Of a stretch of DNA of 64,000 bases, positions 10,555 through 53,958 are shown in pieces. This DNA comes from Zhengitettix transpicula. Its lineage: Eukaryota; Arthropoda; Insecta; Orthoptera; Tetrigidae. The stretch spans positions 135,613,600 through 135,677,599 of the forward strand of contig CM073590.1 in NCBI GenBank assembly GCA_037074705.1, written 5' to 3'. The position numbers were made by a program, and so were the translations under genes. The notes beneath the pieces are model-generated. The model had not been told where the DNA came from. It ran no database searches and saw only the letters and a list, made by a program, of their open reading frames with translations. How positions within the stretch are numbered: position 1 is the stretch's first letter; each line of letters opens with the position of its first letter.

Positions 10555-11879
10555 GGGTGTTACAGAATTATTATTATGGACTTCTAGGTGTTGAACAGGG
10601 GACTTAGTAGTTTACAATCAGTTCTGCGGAATCGGCGTTCACATCAGTTGCTAATCAGTCATTGAGCAGTACAGGATGGTAGAATACTCGTTTGAATATT
10701 AGACTGAGATGTTGTCAACCAGTTGACATATATTGTCTTGCCGCCATATTTAAGATAATATGGTAGATATTATAATTAAAAATTCAATGATGAACGTCTT
10801 GGTTAGTACTCAAGGAAAAATGTGTTATATTTTAATTATTATACTTTCCGTTACTTTACTCATTGAGGAAATCAGCCGGGGGGATGATAAAATTATGTGA
10901 GAAGTTTCTTATTAAATTATAATATAACATTTTATTCATTTATTGGCGTATTGTTTATAATTAGAGCCACAAGCGAGCGAAAAAGATGACTTAGCAAAAA
11001 GTGATGACTTTATTCAAATACTAATAAATAATGAACTAAGTTTAATTTATCATATTAATGAAAAGTGAAGGTCAAATCAATTGAACTTAAGGCAATATTT
11101 AAGTTCAAGCAAATGTGGAGTGAAAATTATTTCACTTTTTAATTTTACGATTTTGAGTGTGAGGTTGTTTTATTCTTTCCATCAATGTATGAAATTGAAA
11201 ACGAGTAATATGATCAACTTTTTATTTCTTTATGTTGTTATTTTATTGGTAGTGAATTCTATTTCGTTATAGATATTATCGGGAAAAATGTCACTAAAGT
11301 TTAATGAATGACTCGAACTCAAATATCGTAAAATAGTTCCTCAAATCTATAAATTGAAGTCGTATACTTTATGCATTTGTCGAGCATCAGCTGGTGTACA
11401 CTAGGTCAATATGCCTTTTAGGAATCCTTAAGATTAGTGACCTATCAAAGAGCACGGAAGCTTAAAATATCCCCAATAACTGCTATAGTTAGAGTTGTTG
11501 ATGACCTCCTTATAAAGGTCACTCGAGAACATTGTTTAAGAAATTCCTTTACTATTTCTATACATCAATAGCCTTGTGACAATGAAAAAAGTTATAATTA
11601 GAGTTTGTGATTCAGACCATATATTAAGCCTTTGTCAAAACACTAATAGTGAATTCAGATGAAATATTTAGAAATTTGTGATGGAAAAATCCTGAGGGAT
11701 ATATTTTTCTTTAAGATATGTTACATTTATTATGACTAATTTTATTTATTGCAAATTGTCAAAAGCTCCAGACTGAATTATAAATTAAATATGTATGAAA
11801 ATAATTAAAAAAGTTTATTTTATTACTTGGCAACCTATTAAACCCATTGGAGTAAAGATATAATATTTAGGGTTATATG
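10416..11879. other. AT-rich intergenic stretch with a (TA)n tract; no gene
   Basis: It holds a (TA)n run at about 10517-10548 followed by GGGTGTTACAGAATTATT, which resembles the edge of a DNA transposon, but no partner end was found. An ATG-led frame near 11190 encodes a hydrophobic signal-like peptide (NFLFLYVVILLVVN), but I cannot connect it to any downstream exon. Confidence 0.3.
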
Positions 11880-12642
11880 TGGCAATCTTCTTGACTTCCC
11901 GCCGTAGGAGGTCTTCGACCGTTCAATTCTTAGAACGGCTTACCTGCGGTAGGAGGAAGTAACTTTTGAAAACAATATCCCTTGGTCATTCTAAGCTAAT
12001 TTATTAAATATTATTAAAGATATGTACAATTAAAATTTTGCCCTCCCGACTAGCCAATAATGAAAATCTCAAGGATTAATGTGGCAAGTTAGGCCCGAGA
12101 AACGATTTATAAAAAAAATGCTCTACGCAACCATGATATGTGCAATATTTGTTACCAGACTGGGGTCTCTGCAACACAGCGACGTCCCTCGCTGCTGGTC
12201 ATCGATGTATATCTCGCTGGTGAATATCTCCACTTCTCAAGCAGCCTCCTCTAGTCAGCATCAGCAACAGAATACCTGACCAGGCCTCCACTTCTCCCGA
12301 CCTGTGGGACCAACTGTTCCTCTATTGGCCCATTCAATTTATTATGGACCAATCACAGGTCCTAGACGATCCGACGTGCATTCCAACAGTGAGACTCTCT
12401 GCACCTGTTATTTGTTGACGGGAAAACCCCGGAGGTACAGTTACTATCCCCAGCCTGACTGGCACCAAACGGTACTTTTTGCCGACGTTCGATAAACATG
12501 GTTGCTCACGCGTTTAAATAAACTGACTAAAATATCAGTAAAATCAATTAAAAGACGCCTATCCTAAATAACGCGCTATATATAAGTGAATACTTTCCAG
12601 AAAAAAATTTCAGAATGTCCAACAATTTCTTCAAACGCAATC
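11880..12642. repeat. Interspersed repeat D, copy 2
   Basis: This shares ordered blocks with 1672-2810, including TTACCTGCGGTAGGAGGA at 11940 and GACTGGCACCAAA near 12458. It is shorter than copy 1. The internal open frames look accidental. Confidence 0.5.
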
Positions 12643-13080
12643 CAGAAAACCCCGCTTCCAACAAATTAATGAAATATTGACCCCTGATTAATTCCATTTT
12701 AGCACCGTGATATACTTCATATTTTGAACTAGAATCTACATCTTTTAATTAAATCCATTAGAACATATTGGCATGAAGTCTATACTCTTAACAACATTCT
12801 CTACAACTCGATAACTCTGCACGTTTACTTTTAGGTCACACCTGACTTAATGTTCCTCTGTTGATTTTTAAGTAAGTAATATGATTTTCTTTGAAGTTTT
12901 AAATTTTTCTGGACTAACATTTTTCTTTTTCCGAAGTTCAACTTGAAGGTTCCAATTTAGAATTAAATTTGAATTTATACGATTAATAGAAACATTCCTT
13001 TATCTTAACCATATTTATTTTTTTATACACACTCAAGTAATAGAACATAGAAAATAATATATTTTAACAATTTTCTTATT

Positions 13081-13100
13081 GCACACACACACACACACAC

Positions 13101-13149
<49 letters not shown>
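13081..13149. repeat. (CA)n followed by (TA)n microsatellite
   Basis: About 20 bp of CA then about 45 bp of TA directly abut the solo LTR that starts at 13150. Confidence 0.9.
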
Positions 13150-13152
<3 letters not shown>

Positions 13153-14063
13153 AATGATTACTAATTAATGAAAGTTAAATAAGCACTTAAATGCATCAAT
13201 TTAAATATTAATTTAAATTTAAAATGAAAAGATTCTTTAATAATAATTAAGATTTTTAAATAAACAAACAAATTGATTTATTAATTCACCAAATAATTAA
13301 ATTTACAAATGTTAACCAATGAATTTTACAACAGTTACCACATAATTAACTTTCAATTTATATTATTTATTAGTGTTTTGCAATCAAAATTTACTCTCTC
13401 TCTCAGGGTCTTTACTGGGCCTTTAAATAAAGAAAATATTTGTTAACAATCAAATTTTCTATGAATCTATTATCGACTTCAACGTATTATTTACAATAAA
13501 AACATAAAATGATAATTTTAAATTATAAACGATATTCGAAAACCGAAATCTGACGATAATTACCTTTTCTAAATGGTTTACAAATATGAATTTAGTGAAA
13601 TTGGAACTTACAGTTTCTGGAAATCAGGGCATTTTGGCTCGTTCAATACACTTACACACTCATTCCACTTTCTAACCGGCCATGTTTTAACACTGACTCT
13701 AATTATCACTGTCGGTTTGACAAAAGTTGACTTTACACTGCAATATTTCGACGAATACTCCAATACTCTGCAATCTTTACACTGCAATATCTCGACGACC
13801 ACTTTACTCTGCAATAATTCAACAATTTCATTCTGCAATCTATCCACGAAGATTTTACACAGCTATATCTCTTCAATAACTTTTCTCTGCTATGCTTTGG
13901 CGACGACTGGCCACACCACGCTCTCGCATGAACCAACAGCCTACAATACCTTAAACCTGTAGCATTATTGTCCATTATTGTGTGCAACTTGTATGTTTTC
14001 TGCCGCTAACAAATCGAGTCCAAATTTTCTAATTATTAATTAATAATTGTCTTTTAATTACCA
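13150..14063 (-). mobile_element. Solo LTR, family A (minus)
   Basis: It starts TGTAATGATTAC at the edge of a TA tract. It shares CTCTCTCAGGGTCTTTACTG with other minus-strand copies and ends with a GCCGCTAAC segment like the copies at 50229 and 56738. No retroviral-type genes lie beside it. The right boundary is blurred where it meets the next LTR. Confidence 0.55.
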
Positions 14064-14073
14064 CTATGTAAAT

Positions 14074-15196
14074 TGGAATACCTACATAAAATAAAACTAC
14101 CATCTTTAAACAATCAATTATTGTTTATTAAGACACAAATCTAATGAAATTTTATAAACTCAAAACAATTTTATTCATCTTGAATACATTTGATAAATTA
14201 GACTCGGTACCCCAGGGTCTTTACTGGGTTGATAAGGAAACGGAACACAAATTTTACAATTAAACAAATACAGTTAAAATAAATGAAAAACGAAATGAAA
14301 CGAAATGACATGATATTAATGATTGAAACTAATGAAACGAAATGATTGAAACGAATGAAACGAAACTGACTTTTTACCCCTATTTAACAATTTACAATTA
14401 TGAATTCAGAAAAATAAACTTACAAGCTTTCTGGTCCACACACTCACTTCATACAGGCTTAAAAGGCACCAGGTTGCGCTCAGACTCTGCTTTCTCCGCC
14501 ATCTCTTCTTAATGACGTTACCCTCACGACGAATTCAACCAACTCTGCTGGCAGACAGATTTTCACGACGAACTCCTACCGACTTTTGATGACTGATGTC
14601 CAACTGATTACTCTCGGCCACCTAGCCTGGTCTACCATCCGATGATCTCTCCTGAATGCAAACTCCCAACTGTTCATAACATTGTTTCGGCCACTTTCTT
14701 GGCCCTGCGTCCGTCCCTGTGGACCTACACCAACGCTCTCTCCCAGCGGTATCCTGCTCCTGACTAAATCCTCATAATGATTCTCCTCCCTGACTGGTTC
14801 TGCCTTTATCTGCTCTCTTATTTATATCCTGGCTCCAGAATATTCCCTTGTTTTCACAGTTGTTTTGAAATTCCATGTTCGCCAAACAACACCATCTGTT
14901 GGCTTTCTCCCGCTCCGAGAGCCACTCAATCAATTAAAATAAGCATCTCCTTTTAATATAATTGCGGCGTCCATCTGTTATAATGCCTTTCAGGGTTCCG
15001 TCGCTCACAACCATTTAGCCCTAAGAGCAGCAAAAATGCTCAATTATATTCCTCCCCTTCGCTAAGAGCCACTTATCCATCATTTTATCATTATCTTTTA
15101 TATGTACAAACCACTCAAGGATCCCCAGTCTGAGTTGGTAAACAAATCTGATAAAAATAAGAACAGAATTCCTGTCCTTCTTAGCTGGTTATTACA
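14074..15196 (-). mobile_element. Solo LTR, family B (minus)
   Basis: Strongly similar to 54501-55605 and 55648-56730: GGGTCTTTACTGGGTTGATA, a run of repeated GAAACGAAATG motifs, ACTGATGTCCAACTGATTAC, CTCCGAGAGCCACTCAATC, and a right end GCTGGTTATTACA. It begins TGGAATACC rather than TGTAATGC. It abuts an 8-bp ATATATAT tract shared with the next LTR. Confidence 0.6.
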
Positions 15197-15204
15197 ATAT
15201 ATAT

Positions 15205-16156
15205 TGTAATGCCAATTAATTAGGCCATTAATTGGTTTTAATAAACTTTAATTGTAGCGGCAGGAGCTTCCAAAGCAACAATGGAAGCGGGCTCTGATAC
15301 TTTGTCGGAAAATCAAAATGGCGTATGCGCTCTAAAACTGGAGAGCGCTAAAAGTTAGTTAGTGGCGGGACATTACAGAGAACGGAACGAATAATACTAG
15401 AGCAGAGACTATCCGTGGTTTAATGTATTATTATTAAACAAAGTTGTGAGTTGAAGACAAAGTAAAAACATTTACGGAAGCATTACATCGAAACTTGCTA
15501 AGTAAAAACAGTTTTACGTTTGTAGTCAGCCAGTAAAGGAAGTCAGCAGTTTACGTCCATAGCCAGCCAGGAATAAAAAGACTAGCAAATCTATGAATCA
15601 CAAAGCAAGCGCTCACCAGACAGCTGACAAAAAGGAGGATCATCCGAGTTCCTGACAACCTATAAATTTTGACTAGAGTCAGTGTAAAATCTGTGAATAT
15701 TAGAATCGGTGTAAAATCTCGCAATAGTGTATTTCAAAAACGAAAGGTATGCTGGAACCAACTGGACAGATGTGAGTAACAAATTACAAAATAATTATTT
15801 ATGTAAACGTAATTAAAAGATAGAAGTCATATTTCGTTCTATTTTAGTTGTCAAGTTAATTTCTTTTCTTTTAGTTTATTTCTATCGACGTATTGTTTAG
15901 GTAAATGTGATTTTTACGTTAATAAGATTTTTAAATCAAATTGTTGTGTCCATTATCAAACCCAGTGAAGGCCCTGAGAAATTAATATTTTTAATTGTAA
16001 ATGTTTTTGAGTTATTGCCACAAAATAAATAAATATTATGTTTGTTAATTTCGATCTTTTAATTTAATAAAAGCCTTCCATTTGATTATTATATTTTGGC
16101 TACCACAACGTGGGGCAAATTTCATTTAATTAACGCCATCATTGTTATTCATTACA
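15205..16156 (+). mobile_element. Solo LTR, family A (plus), with a primer-site-like unit near its 3' end
   Basis: It starts TGTAATGCCAATTAATTAGG and ends ATTACA, inside TA tracts. A TATAAAT box is found at about 15661 and AATAAA motifs near 16023, in the order expected of U3, R and U5. It is closely similar to 44371-45332. At 16094-16116 it holds TTTTGGC and ACAACGTGGGGC, which resemble a retroelement primer-binding site, still inside the TG...CA boundary. Confidence 0.6.
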
Positions 16157-16269
16157 TTATATATATATATATAGTAGAGATTACCAATGTGTAATGAAAG
16201 TTTTTTAAAATAATTTTCTTTAATATTATTGTCAGCGTATTTTTGGGGCTAGTGCTTTGTAAATATCAG

Positions 16270-16573
16270 TCAGTGTGAAACAGAGTCAGCAGATATAACA
16301 TCAAAGTTTGTTGCAGCAATACAGAGTGCAGAAAGAGTTCTCGGGTTTGCTCACGAGTACAACAACGGCTTTTACCGCGACGTTTTGATACCGCAAGTTC
16401 TGTTGTCATCTCCCAGGCGAACTTCGTTAGTGTCGTCAAAACGTCGCGATGAATCTCTGTTGTATCAGTATGAAAACTCGAGAACTCTTTATGCAGCAAA
16501 TGCACAGGGAAAGCCTTCTGTCTTTGATAGTAAACAGCAGTCTGAATGTAGTGTAGACTTTAATTCCAAATAA
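16270..16573 (+). CDS. Terminal exon of an unidentified gene
   Basis: A possible acceptor (ATATCAG at 16263-16269) precedes an open frame of about 100 codons: QCETESADIT, KFVAAIQSAERVLGFAHEYN, LIPQVLLSSPRRTSLVSS, and a tail ending DFNSK before TAA at 16571-16573. AATAAA follows at 16641. An amphipathic helical opening and Ser/Arg-rich middle are visible; there is no membrane segment and I recognise no domain. It is not in frame with the protease exons downstream, which begin after its stop and polyadenylation signal, so it most likely closes a separate gene on the same strand whose other exons are not identified. Codon use and amino-acid balance look like real protein, but a chance frame cannot be excluded. 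Confidence 0.4.
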
Positions 16574-16640
16574 CTTTCAAATTGATGGAAGGAAAATTTT
16601 CAACTTCAGTAAAAATGTAGCTTAATGTACAAAGTATTGA

Positions 16641-16646
16641 AATAAA
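16641..16646 (+). promoter_or_regulatory. Polyadenylation signal AATAAA
   Basis: It lies 68 bp after the stop of the exon ending at 16573, a normal distance for a 3' UTR. Confidence 0.45.
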
Positions 16647-16909
16647 GCTAGGTGTTAAAATGATTATTATTAACATCCACACACACACACACACACGAAT
16701 TCACTCCTTTAACGTCGCCAGTTGTATAGCTGCACAGGAATGCACGATGGAATCTCGTAGTTCATCCAGTGTGGGAAATCTAATGGTGTCCAACCCCACC
16801 ATCATAATTCTAGTCTCTCAACGAACATCTTTCGGAATCATGGATGGGTCGAAGATATGCTATCGAATATACACCACGTTAACACAGACCTAACACATTT
16901 GGACTTTTA

Positions 16910-18146
16910 CGAGAGTTGTTCGATAAATCTGGTAAATTTTTATGAAAGAGCGGAAAATTTTTCACTTTTGCGCCATTGTTGGAAAACATTATCCTTTAAA
17001 AGATATTCCTAAAAGCTTTAACATACGCCAGTCGTAATTCATTGTTGGTCACCTAATGTAGTGTAGTCAGATGGAGACAATGGAAAAAACGAATTTCGCG
17101 TTGTCGTTAAACACTTTCATATGAAGGGTTGGAGAGCTGCATAAATCAAAACCGAATTGGGTTAAGTTCGTGCGGACTCTACACCATTATTGAAGATCAT
17201 TTACTTCTGGATTAATGAGTTTAAACGAGGTCGCAGAAGCACATAAGATTAAACTCGCTCTGGCCGCTCAGTTGAAGTCACCATCAAGAAAAAATCGAAA
17301 AAGTTCACAATATCGTTGTGGTAGATCGCACACTAAAATTGCGTGAGGTAGATGATGCCGTAAGCTTCTCAACTGAACGAGTGCATTTCATCCTCCATGA
17401 AATACACCCATGAAAAACCTTTGGCCGTGATGGGTGCCACGATTATTGACATTGGACCAAAAACGGTTCGGAATAACATTTAAACGCAGAATCCAGCAAA
17501 GTTTAGGCGTAACCCACAATACTTTTTGTGCAGATTCGTAACCGACGGTTAAACTTCGATCCATCATCATACTCCAGAGAACAAATAACAATCAAAACAA
17601 TGGACAAATGCTGGTGAAAGCGGACCGAAAAAGGCGATGACCCTTTTGTGAGCTGGAAAGGTGAAGGGCACTGCCTTTTGGGATTCTCAGGATACAATAT
17701 TCATAGATTTCTTGAAAACGGACACAACCATAACTGGGCTGTATTATGCTGTCTATTGGAACGTTTGAAACGGATGGTGATTGGCGCGTAGGAAAGTGCC
17801 GTTTTACCTGGACAATGCCCTAGCGCACACACCAGCAATCTCATTGGCGAAAGTGTACGAGTTTGATTCGACATGGTTTCTCATCCACCCTATTCACCAG
17901 ACCTAGCATAACTTGAAAATTTGGCTTGGTGGAAAGAAATTTTCATCAAACGAGGAAGTGTTCGAGGCTGTGACGGAGTATGTTACAGAGTTTTAAAAAA
18001 CCTATTTTTGTGATGGGTTGAAAAAATTGGAGACTTATTGGGCCAAGTGTATAGCTAACAATGGAAATTATGTTGAGAAATAAAGGAAGGTTTTTAAAAA
18101 AAATACTTTTTGTTATATTTTTACCAAACTTATCAAACAACCCTTG
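16910..18146 (+). pseudogene. Mariner B, full-length but decayed
   Basis: The left end CGAGAGTTGTTCGATAAATC and the right end read in reverse (CAAGGGTTGTTTGATAAGTT) form imperfect inverted repeats flanked by TA at 16908-16909 and 18147-18148. The roughly 1.24-kb length is that of an intact mariner. Transposase traces in several frames include KHFHMKGWRAA, INEFKRGRRST, FSTERVHFILHE, and HPPYSPDLA near the end. Many stops and frameshifts show an old copy. Confidence 0.85.
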
Positions 18147-18402
18147 TAGTTATGGGGGTGACTAAAGGATGTCGTTTATAGATGAATGAAATAAACAAAA
18201 TTCTCTCTAATTTATATTTACTATTAAGCTTTTTTCTTAACGTTTCGGAGTTCATCTCCTCTCTAAACCATCTAGCAGATTATTTTTGGATGCAAACAAA
18301 TTATTTTATCGGCAATTCTGGAGTCATAATAATTCAAGATAATTTCTTATAAAATATGCTTGGAATAAAATTAATGAACCATGCGAATCATTTATATTGC
18401 AG

Positions 18403-49608
<31,206 letters not shown>

Positions 49609-49824
49609 CTTCTTCTTTTAAAGTGTACATATATTGCATATATGTAGTTCATTATTTCTGTGCAGATTACAAAATACATGTGTTAAAAGGAAATTTCAAG
49701 TCAGATAACGCCACAATACCATTATAATTTCAAGAGGTGTACGTTGTATTGTTCCATATTTTTAAGAGTATGACGACAATTTTTATCAAATAATGTTTAC
49801 TCTCTTGTTGCCCACGTTCGTTTG

Positions 49825-49830
49825 AATAAA
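49825..49830 (+). promoter_or_regulatory. Polyadenylation signal AATAAA for the protease gene
   Basis: 217 bp after the stop codon, the first clear AATAAA. Confidence 0.5.
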
Positions 49831-50228
49831 AAATACATGCATTTAAGAAGTATTTTCTCGATCAAAATTATTTTTTGAAAATAATTTGTCTGATCTATAG
49901 TTGGTTTTACACCTTGTCGAATCCATAGCTCTAGAAATCATTCATGAAATACAAAGGTCACACACCGTTGCGATGACTGAACAGTGATACGTAACTAATT
50001 AAATGGAATACAAATATTACCAATTGTGAGATACAGTCACCAATTATTTATCAGTACGTTCAATAATAACGTAATAGAAACTTGGAAATAAATAAATAAA
50101 TCAACTCCAAGGAATGCATGGCACATCTGCAGCTATAGTCGAAATAGATAATTATATTCATAGGAGTAATATTTGCATATAAGCTACGATCTGCTATTGT
50201 ATGAAGCTCCTGTACCTTATATATTTAT

Positions 50229-51205
50229 TGTAATGAGCAAAATAGAAAGTTTAATTAAATTATATTAATTAACAAAATTTATTACGATAAAAAACTTTTA
50301 ATTGGCAAAGATTATTTTAACAGGTGTTTTTAGTTTTAGTTTTACAAATGATTTGCCCTAGGTTGGCACTCCGAATTCAATCAAAATTTACAAACAAATT
50401 TTTATTTTATAATTTGTGGCGTTCAAGGTAAATACAATCTTTTATATTTTACAAACACTCAAATTTAATAACTCTTCTTCTCAGGGTCTTGACTGGGTTT
50501 GATAAGTAAGAACAATCAAGATTATAAATTAAATAATTAACAATTCAAACAAATCGAAACGAACGGAATACGAAATCTAACAAAATGAAAAGAAACGAAA
50601 TCTGACTATACCCTTAATTAACGTTTACAGAATTTAATGATTTTGGCTTGTACTTACAAATGACCTGCTGGTACCAGACTTAACGTTTTCGAAGCTTGGG
50701 AACACAATTCACAAAAAGGCCATTAATCACAGACTCTACACTTGAACAAATACACGGTTGTATTTCTTGGATTATTCCTCCAGGAACTCGATTATCTGCA
50801 ACTCCGGCCAACCGTCGGATGTATTAAATTTCAATGTCTTTTTGCGGAAAATGTTATTTCGGAGCGCGTATGTATATGAACGAGGCGCTAAACCTTTTGT
50901 TTCAGCTTTTTAGATTTTATATAACTTGTCTCTCCGTCCAGATCTTTTTACAAATGTAATGATTAACATATAAGTCTCTCAGTTGGAATTACTAAGCCTG
51001 GACCACGCTGTTCGTACTCTGTAATTCTGCTCCCTCTCTCGACCATAAGATTCGACAGACCGCAACGAACTGACCTTCCGTACAATACGCGCAGTTCACA
51101 ACAAAGCTCGCCGACAAAGAGCCTGCCGTAATTGTCTTCTTTAAGAATTTGTACCGCTAACAATCCAATTTATTTAAACAATTAATGGCCTCCTTAATTA
51201 GTATT

Positions 51206-51208
<3 letters not shown>
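50229..51208 (-). mobile_element. Solo LTR, family A (minus), with a primer-site-like unit
   Basis: It starts TGTAATGAGC and ends TTAGTATTACA beside a TA tract. CTTCTCAGGGTCTTGACTGG matches other copies. At 50355-50372, GCCCTAGGTTGGCACTCC is the complement of a primer-site-like unit lying inside the LTR boundary. Confidence 0.6.

Positions 51209-51250
<42 letters not shown>
51209..51250. repeat. (TA)n tract between two LTR-like elements
   Basis: About 40 bp of TA. Confidence 0.9.
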
Positions 51251-51251
<1 letters not shown>

Positions 51252-52351
51252 GTAGCGGAATTACAATCATGTTGGCAACAGTTAAGATAACGCGTCGCAG
51301 ATGTTATTCGCGACAGCGAGAAAATATTATCGCTAAAAAAATAATTAGTATCGTCGATGTATTATTTTTTGTTAACATCAATACATTGTAAAATAAAAGT
51401 AGAGTAGCGCCATCAGGCGAGAGACAGGTTTGGGGAAATCAGCCTAAAGTGGGACATTTCGTTCAGGTGCGTCGTTGGTTGTTAGTCGCTGTTTTATCCG
51501 GGTGTGAAATCATTCTGACCCTAAGAAATTTTCTGCGTTATACTGGATCCAACTTGTATTTGTTGAAGGAAGTTGTGTTTGCATGAGGATTTAATATAAA
51601 GAATCTAACTCGAGGTTCTGATAAGCTTGCTAAAGAATGGCAAAAGGCCATTGGAGATGGTAATCCTGTGAAATGCCGACTATGATAGCTATGCAAACAA
51701 ATCCTATCTCCACACCTCCTATGGTAGCACTGGGAAATACATCTTGCTGTAGGGAAGTGGAGAAGGGTGTTTAATTTAGGGTTGTAAGATTGTTTCATTA
51801 AATATAAGCGATTTGAACTATCTAGCCGATTCATTCGGATTGATTCAATAAACTTTCCAGATCTTCGAAATTTGTTCTGAGCATTAACAAACCACGAAGT
51901 TACGAGCATACGTTGAGGTGTGCTGGGTCATTTGATAACCACTTTTGACGTTCCAAGCTATTTGTTTAGTTTAATTGTGGATAATAAATAAGCGTTAGAT
52001 TTATTTTGTAAGAAGTTCTATAGTTTTCTGTTTTAATTTCCTAAATTCCTATATTGTATTGGAGGCGACCCGGAGAAATATTACTCATAATTTATTTAGA
52101 GATTACTACAAATTGGTGCACAACGTAGGGCTATTTAATTATTAATTAACAGTTTATTACGATTTGGTACCTGAAACGTGAGGCTATGTTACTTATTAAT
52201 ATACAGTTTACTTCAATTTGGCACTCCAATGTGGTGCTTGTAATTTTACTATTTTTATTAGAGGTCATTTATTTTGAATATTACATAATTAGGAACCCTA
52301 GTGTGGGGCATCCTTCTTTTATTTTAAATATAATTTATTTAGTTTACTACA
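51251..52351 (+). mobile_element. LTR-like element, family C, ending in a tandem of primer-site-like units
   Basis: TGTAGCGGAATTAC at the left and TTTACTACA at the right, between TA tracts. The last 300 bp hold five primer-site-like units at 52059, 52112, 52162, 52215 and 52288, e.g. ATTGGTGCACAACGTAGGGC and GAACCCTAGTGTGGGGC, most separated by about 52 bp and each followed by AT-rich sequence ending TTAC(T)ACA or similar. No coding frame. Confidence 0.5.
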
Positions 52352-53084
52352 ATATATATATATATATATTATAGAAATCAATAAATAACACAATATAGAA
52401 CGTTGTGGCACCAAATAATGTAATCATCAAAATTAATCAAGATTGAATCGAATAAAGGAAGTTGAAATTGAACAAAAGTTTTAAAGATATAACAATTTAA
52501 TTTGTTAAACAATATTTAGTTTGGTGATTTACAATAATATTTTTATTTTTCCTTGGCTTCTGTGAGAACTCAGTTTCAGGGCCGCCTATCGAACCTCCAA
52601 TAAAGATAGTACCAAAATTAAATCATATTTAATTCACAATAATACAAATATTCCTAACTTGAAAGTTATATACTTTTAATTAAATCTGACGGTAGATATT
52701 TACATGTTAAGTTTACAAATGAACAATGAAAAAGAGTATTTCGACTGAGACAGTGGTTCAGATCCGATCAATAAAAGGAACGATTTTGCCCATTTCTAAT
52801 AGGCATTAGTACGGAACTCTGGTTATGCCTCCTCCCATTCGATGTCAACGAAGCGGGCAACTTACTTTCCGGAACGAGGAAAGTAGTGGCAGCCCTATTG
52901 CTCTCCGGATCAATTTTCACAGAGTTATCACGAATAAGCTCTCCCGGGAAGGAAATTTGGCTAAAGTAACTTTATGACCGGATATCAAAGTACTTGATAA
53001 GTTCTTGATGACAAATGGCCTAATACGACTCGAAATAGAGAATGTCAGTTTTTTTTTCGTTTACTTTAGTTTTACTTTTATACG
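52352..53084. other. Probable LTR remnant (minus), boundaries unclear
   Basis: After a short TA tract, GTTGTGGCACCAAATAATG (52394) is the complement of a primer-site-like unit, and CTCAGTTTCAGGGCCGCC near 52570 parallels the CTCTCAGGGTCTTTACTG block of the other minus-strand LTRs. The far end could not be placed. Confidence 0.35.
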
Positions 53085-53205
53085 TTTACTTTTTTGCGTT
53101 AACGTTTTTTAAAGTTAACGTTTTTTTTGCGTCAACGTTTTTTTGTGTCAACGTTTATTTTGCGTCAATGTTTTTTTTGCGTCAGTTTTTTTGCGTAACT
53201 TTTAG
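53085..53205. repeat. Short tandem array of GCGTYAACGTTTTTT, array 1
   Basis: About six imperfect units: GCGTTAACG, AAGTTAACG, GCGTCAACG, GTGTCAACG, GCGTCAATG, GCGTCAG, each separated by a T run. Confidence 0.75.
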
Positions 53206-53958
53206 TGTAAGTATTGCTCTGCATTCTAGTACAGTATGCTAGGTTTAGGATTCGGGTTCTGGAAAATACAGGTAGATGTAGTTGGTGATATTTATCAGTT
53301 CTCTGCTTTGTATAGGTAGGCGCTCGCGGATTCAACATATTTTAATTTCTTATACCTCAGGAACGACGTAACTTCATATAAGTTAAAAAACACACAAAGA
53401 AACACAAATTTTTGCCCTGAATCCTATTTAAATTCAGATTTTAGACTGTCCCTCAGTCGTTAAATACTAACTCTTTAGTAGTCCTTTAAAATCTCCCTCT
53501 TTTTCCAAGGTAATCTCAGCTTAATTCGCCTTTTCTGGAGAATTTTAGTATTAACACATGAAATCATAACCAAAATTTATATTGTTGTAGGTACTAAACT
53601 ATTTTGAGGCAAAGTTTATGATGGAGTGGGGATTTCATCCTGAATCTTGAAATATCTACCAATATCTGTGACTTTTGTTTTCGCCTGAAGAATCTACAAA
53701 TTCGGCGCCTCTCAGTCGGCTGGCCGAATTCTGGGTCAGTGAACTGGTTACAATCTTGAGCTAGGTTTCATACCAACCAATGACACTTCCCTAACTCATA
53801 CTATAAACTTTCTTTTGGCAAAGTACACGCGTTACAATATCACAAACAATTTAACCGTCGTTACTAGTGTTATCTAGTAGGTACTTGGTGGACTAAATAT
53901 ATATTATACCTTACATTTAATATTTAAATTTTGCTTATAATGTTTGTATATATATATT
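53206..53958. other. Sequence with no recognised feature
   Basis: AT-rich, no open frames. A TA-rich segment at its right edge abuts the next LTR-like segment. Confidence 0.35.

Noticed and set aside
11185..11275. Signal-peptide exon for the protease gene
   Set aside because: A hydrophobic ATG-led segment is present, but no donor in the required phase joins it to the exon at 18403, and a separate terminal exon lies between.
12079..12495. Two consecutive open frames in repeat D copy 2
   Set aside because: They lie inside an interspersed repeat and are not preserved in copy 1.
52059..52309. Possible CRISPR array from regularly spaced repeats
   Set aside because: The units are imperfect and primer-site-like, spacers are AT-rich and related to each other, and the context is eukaryotic.
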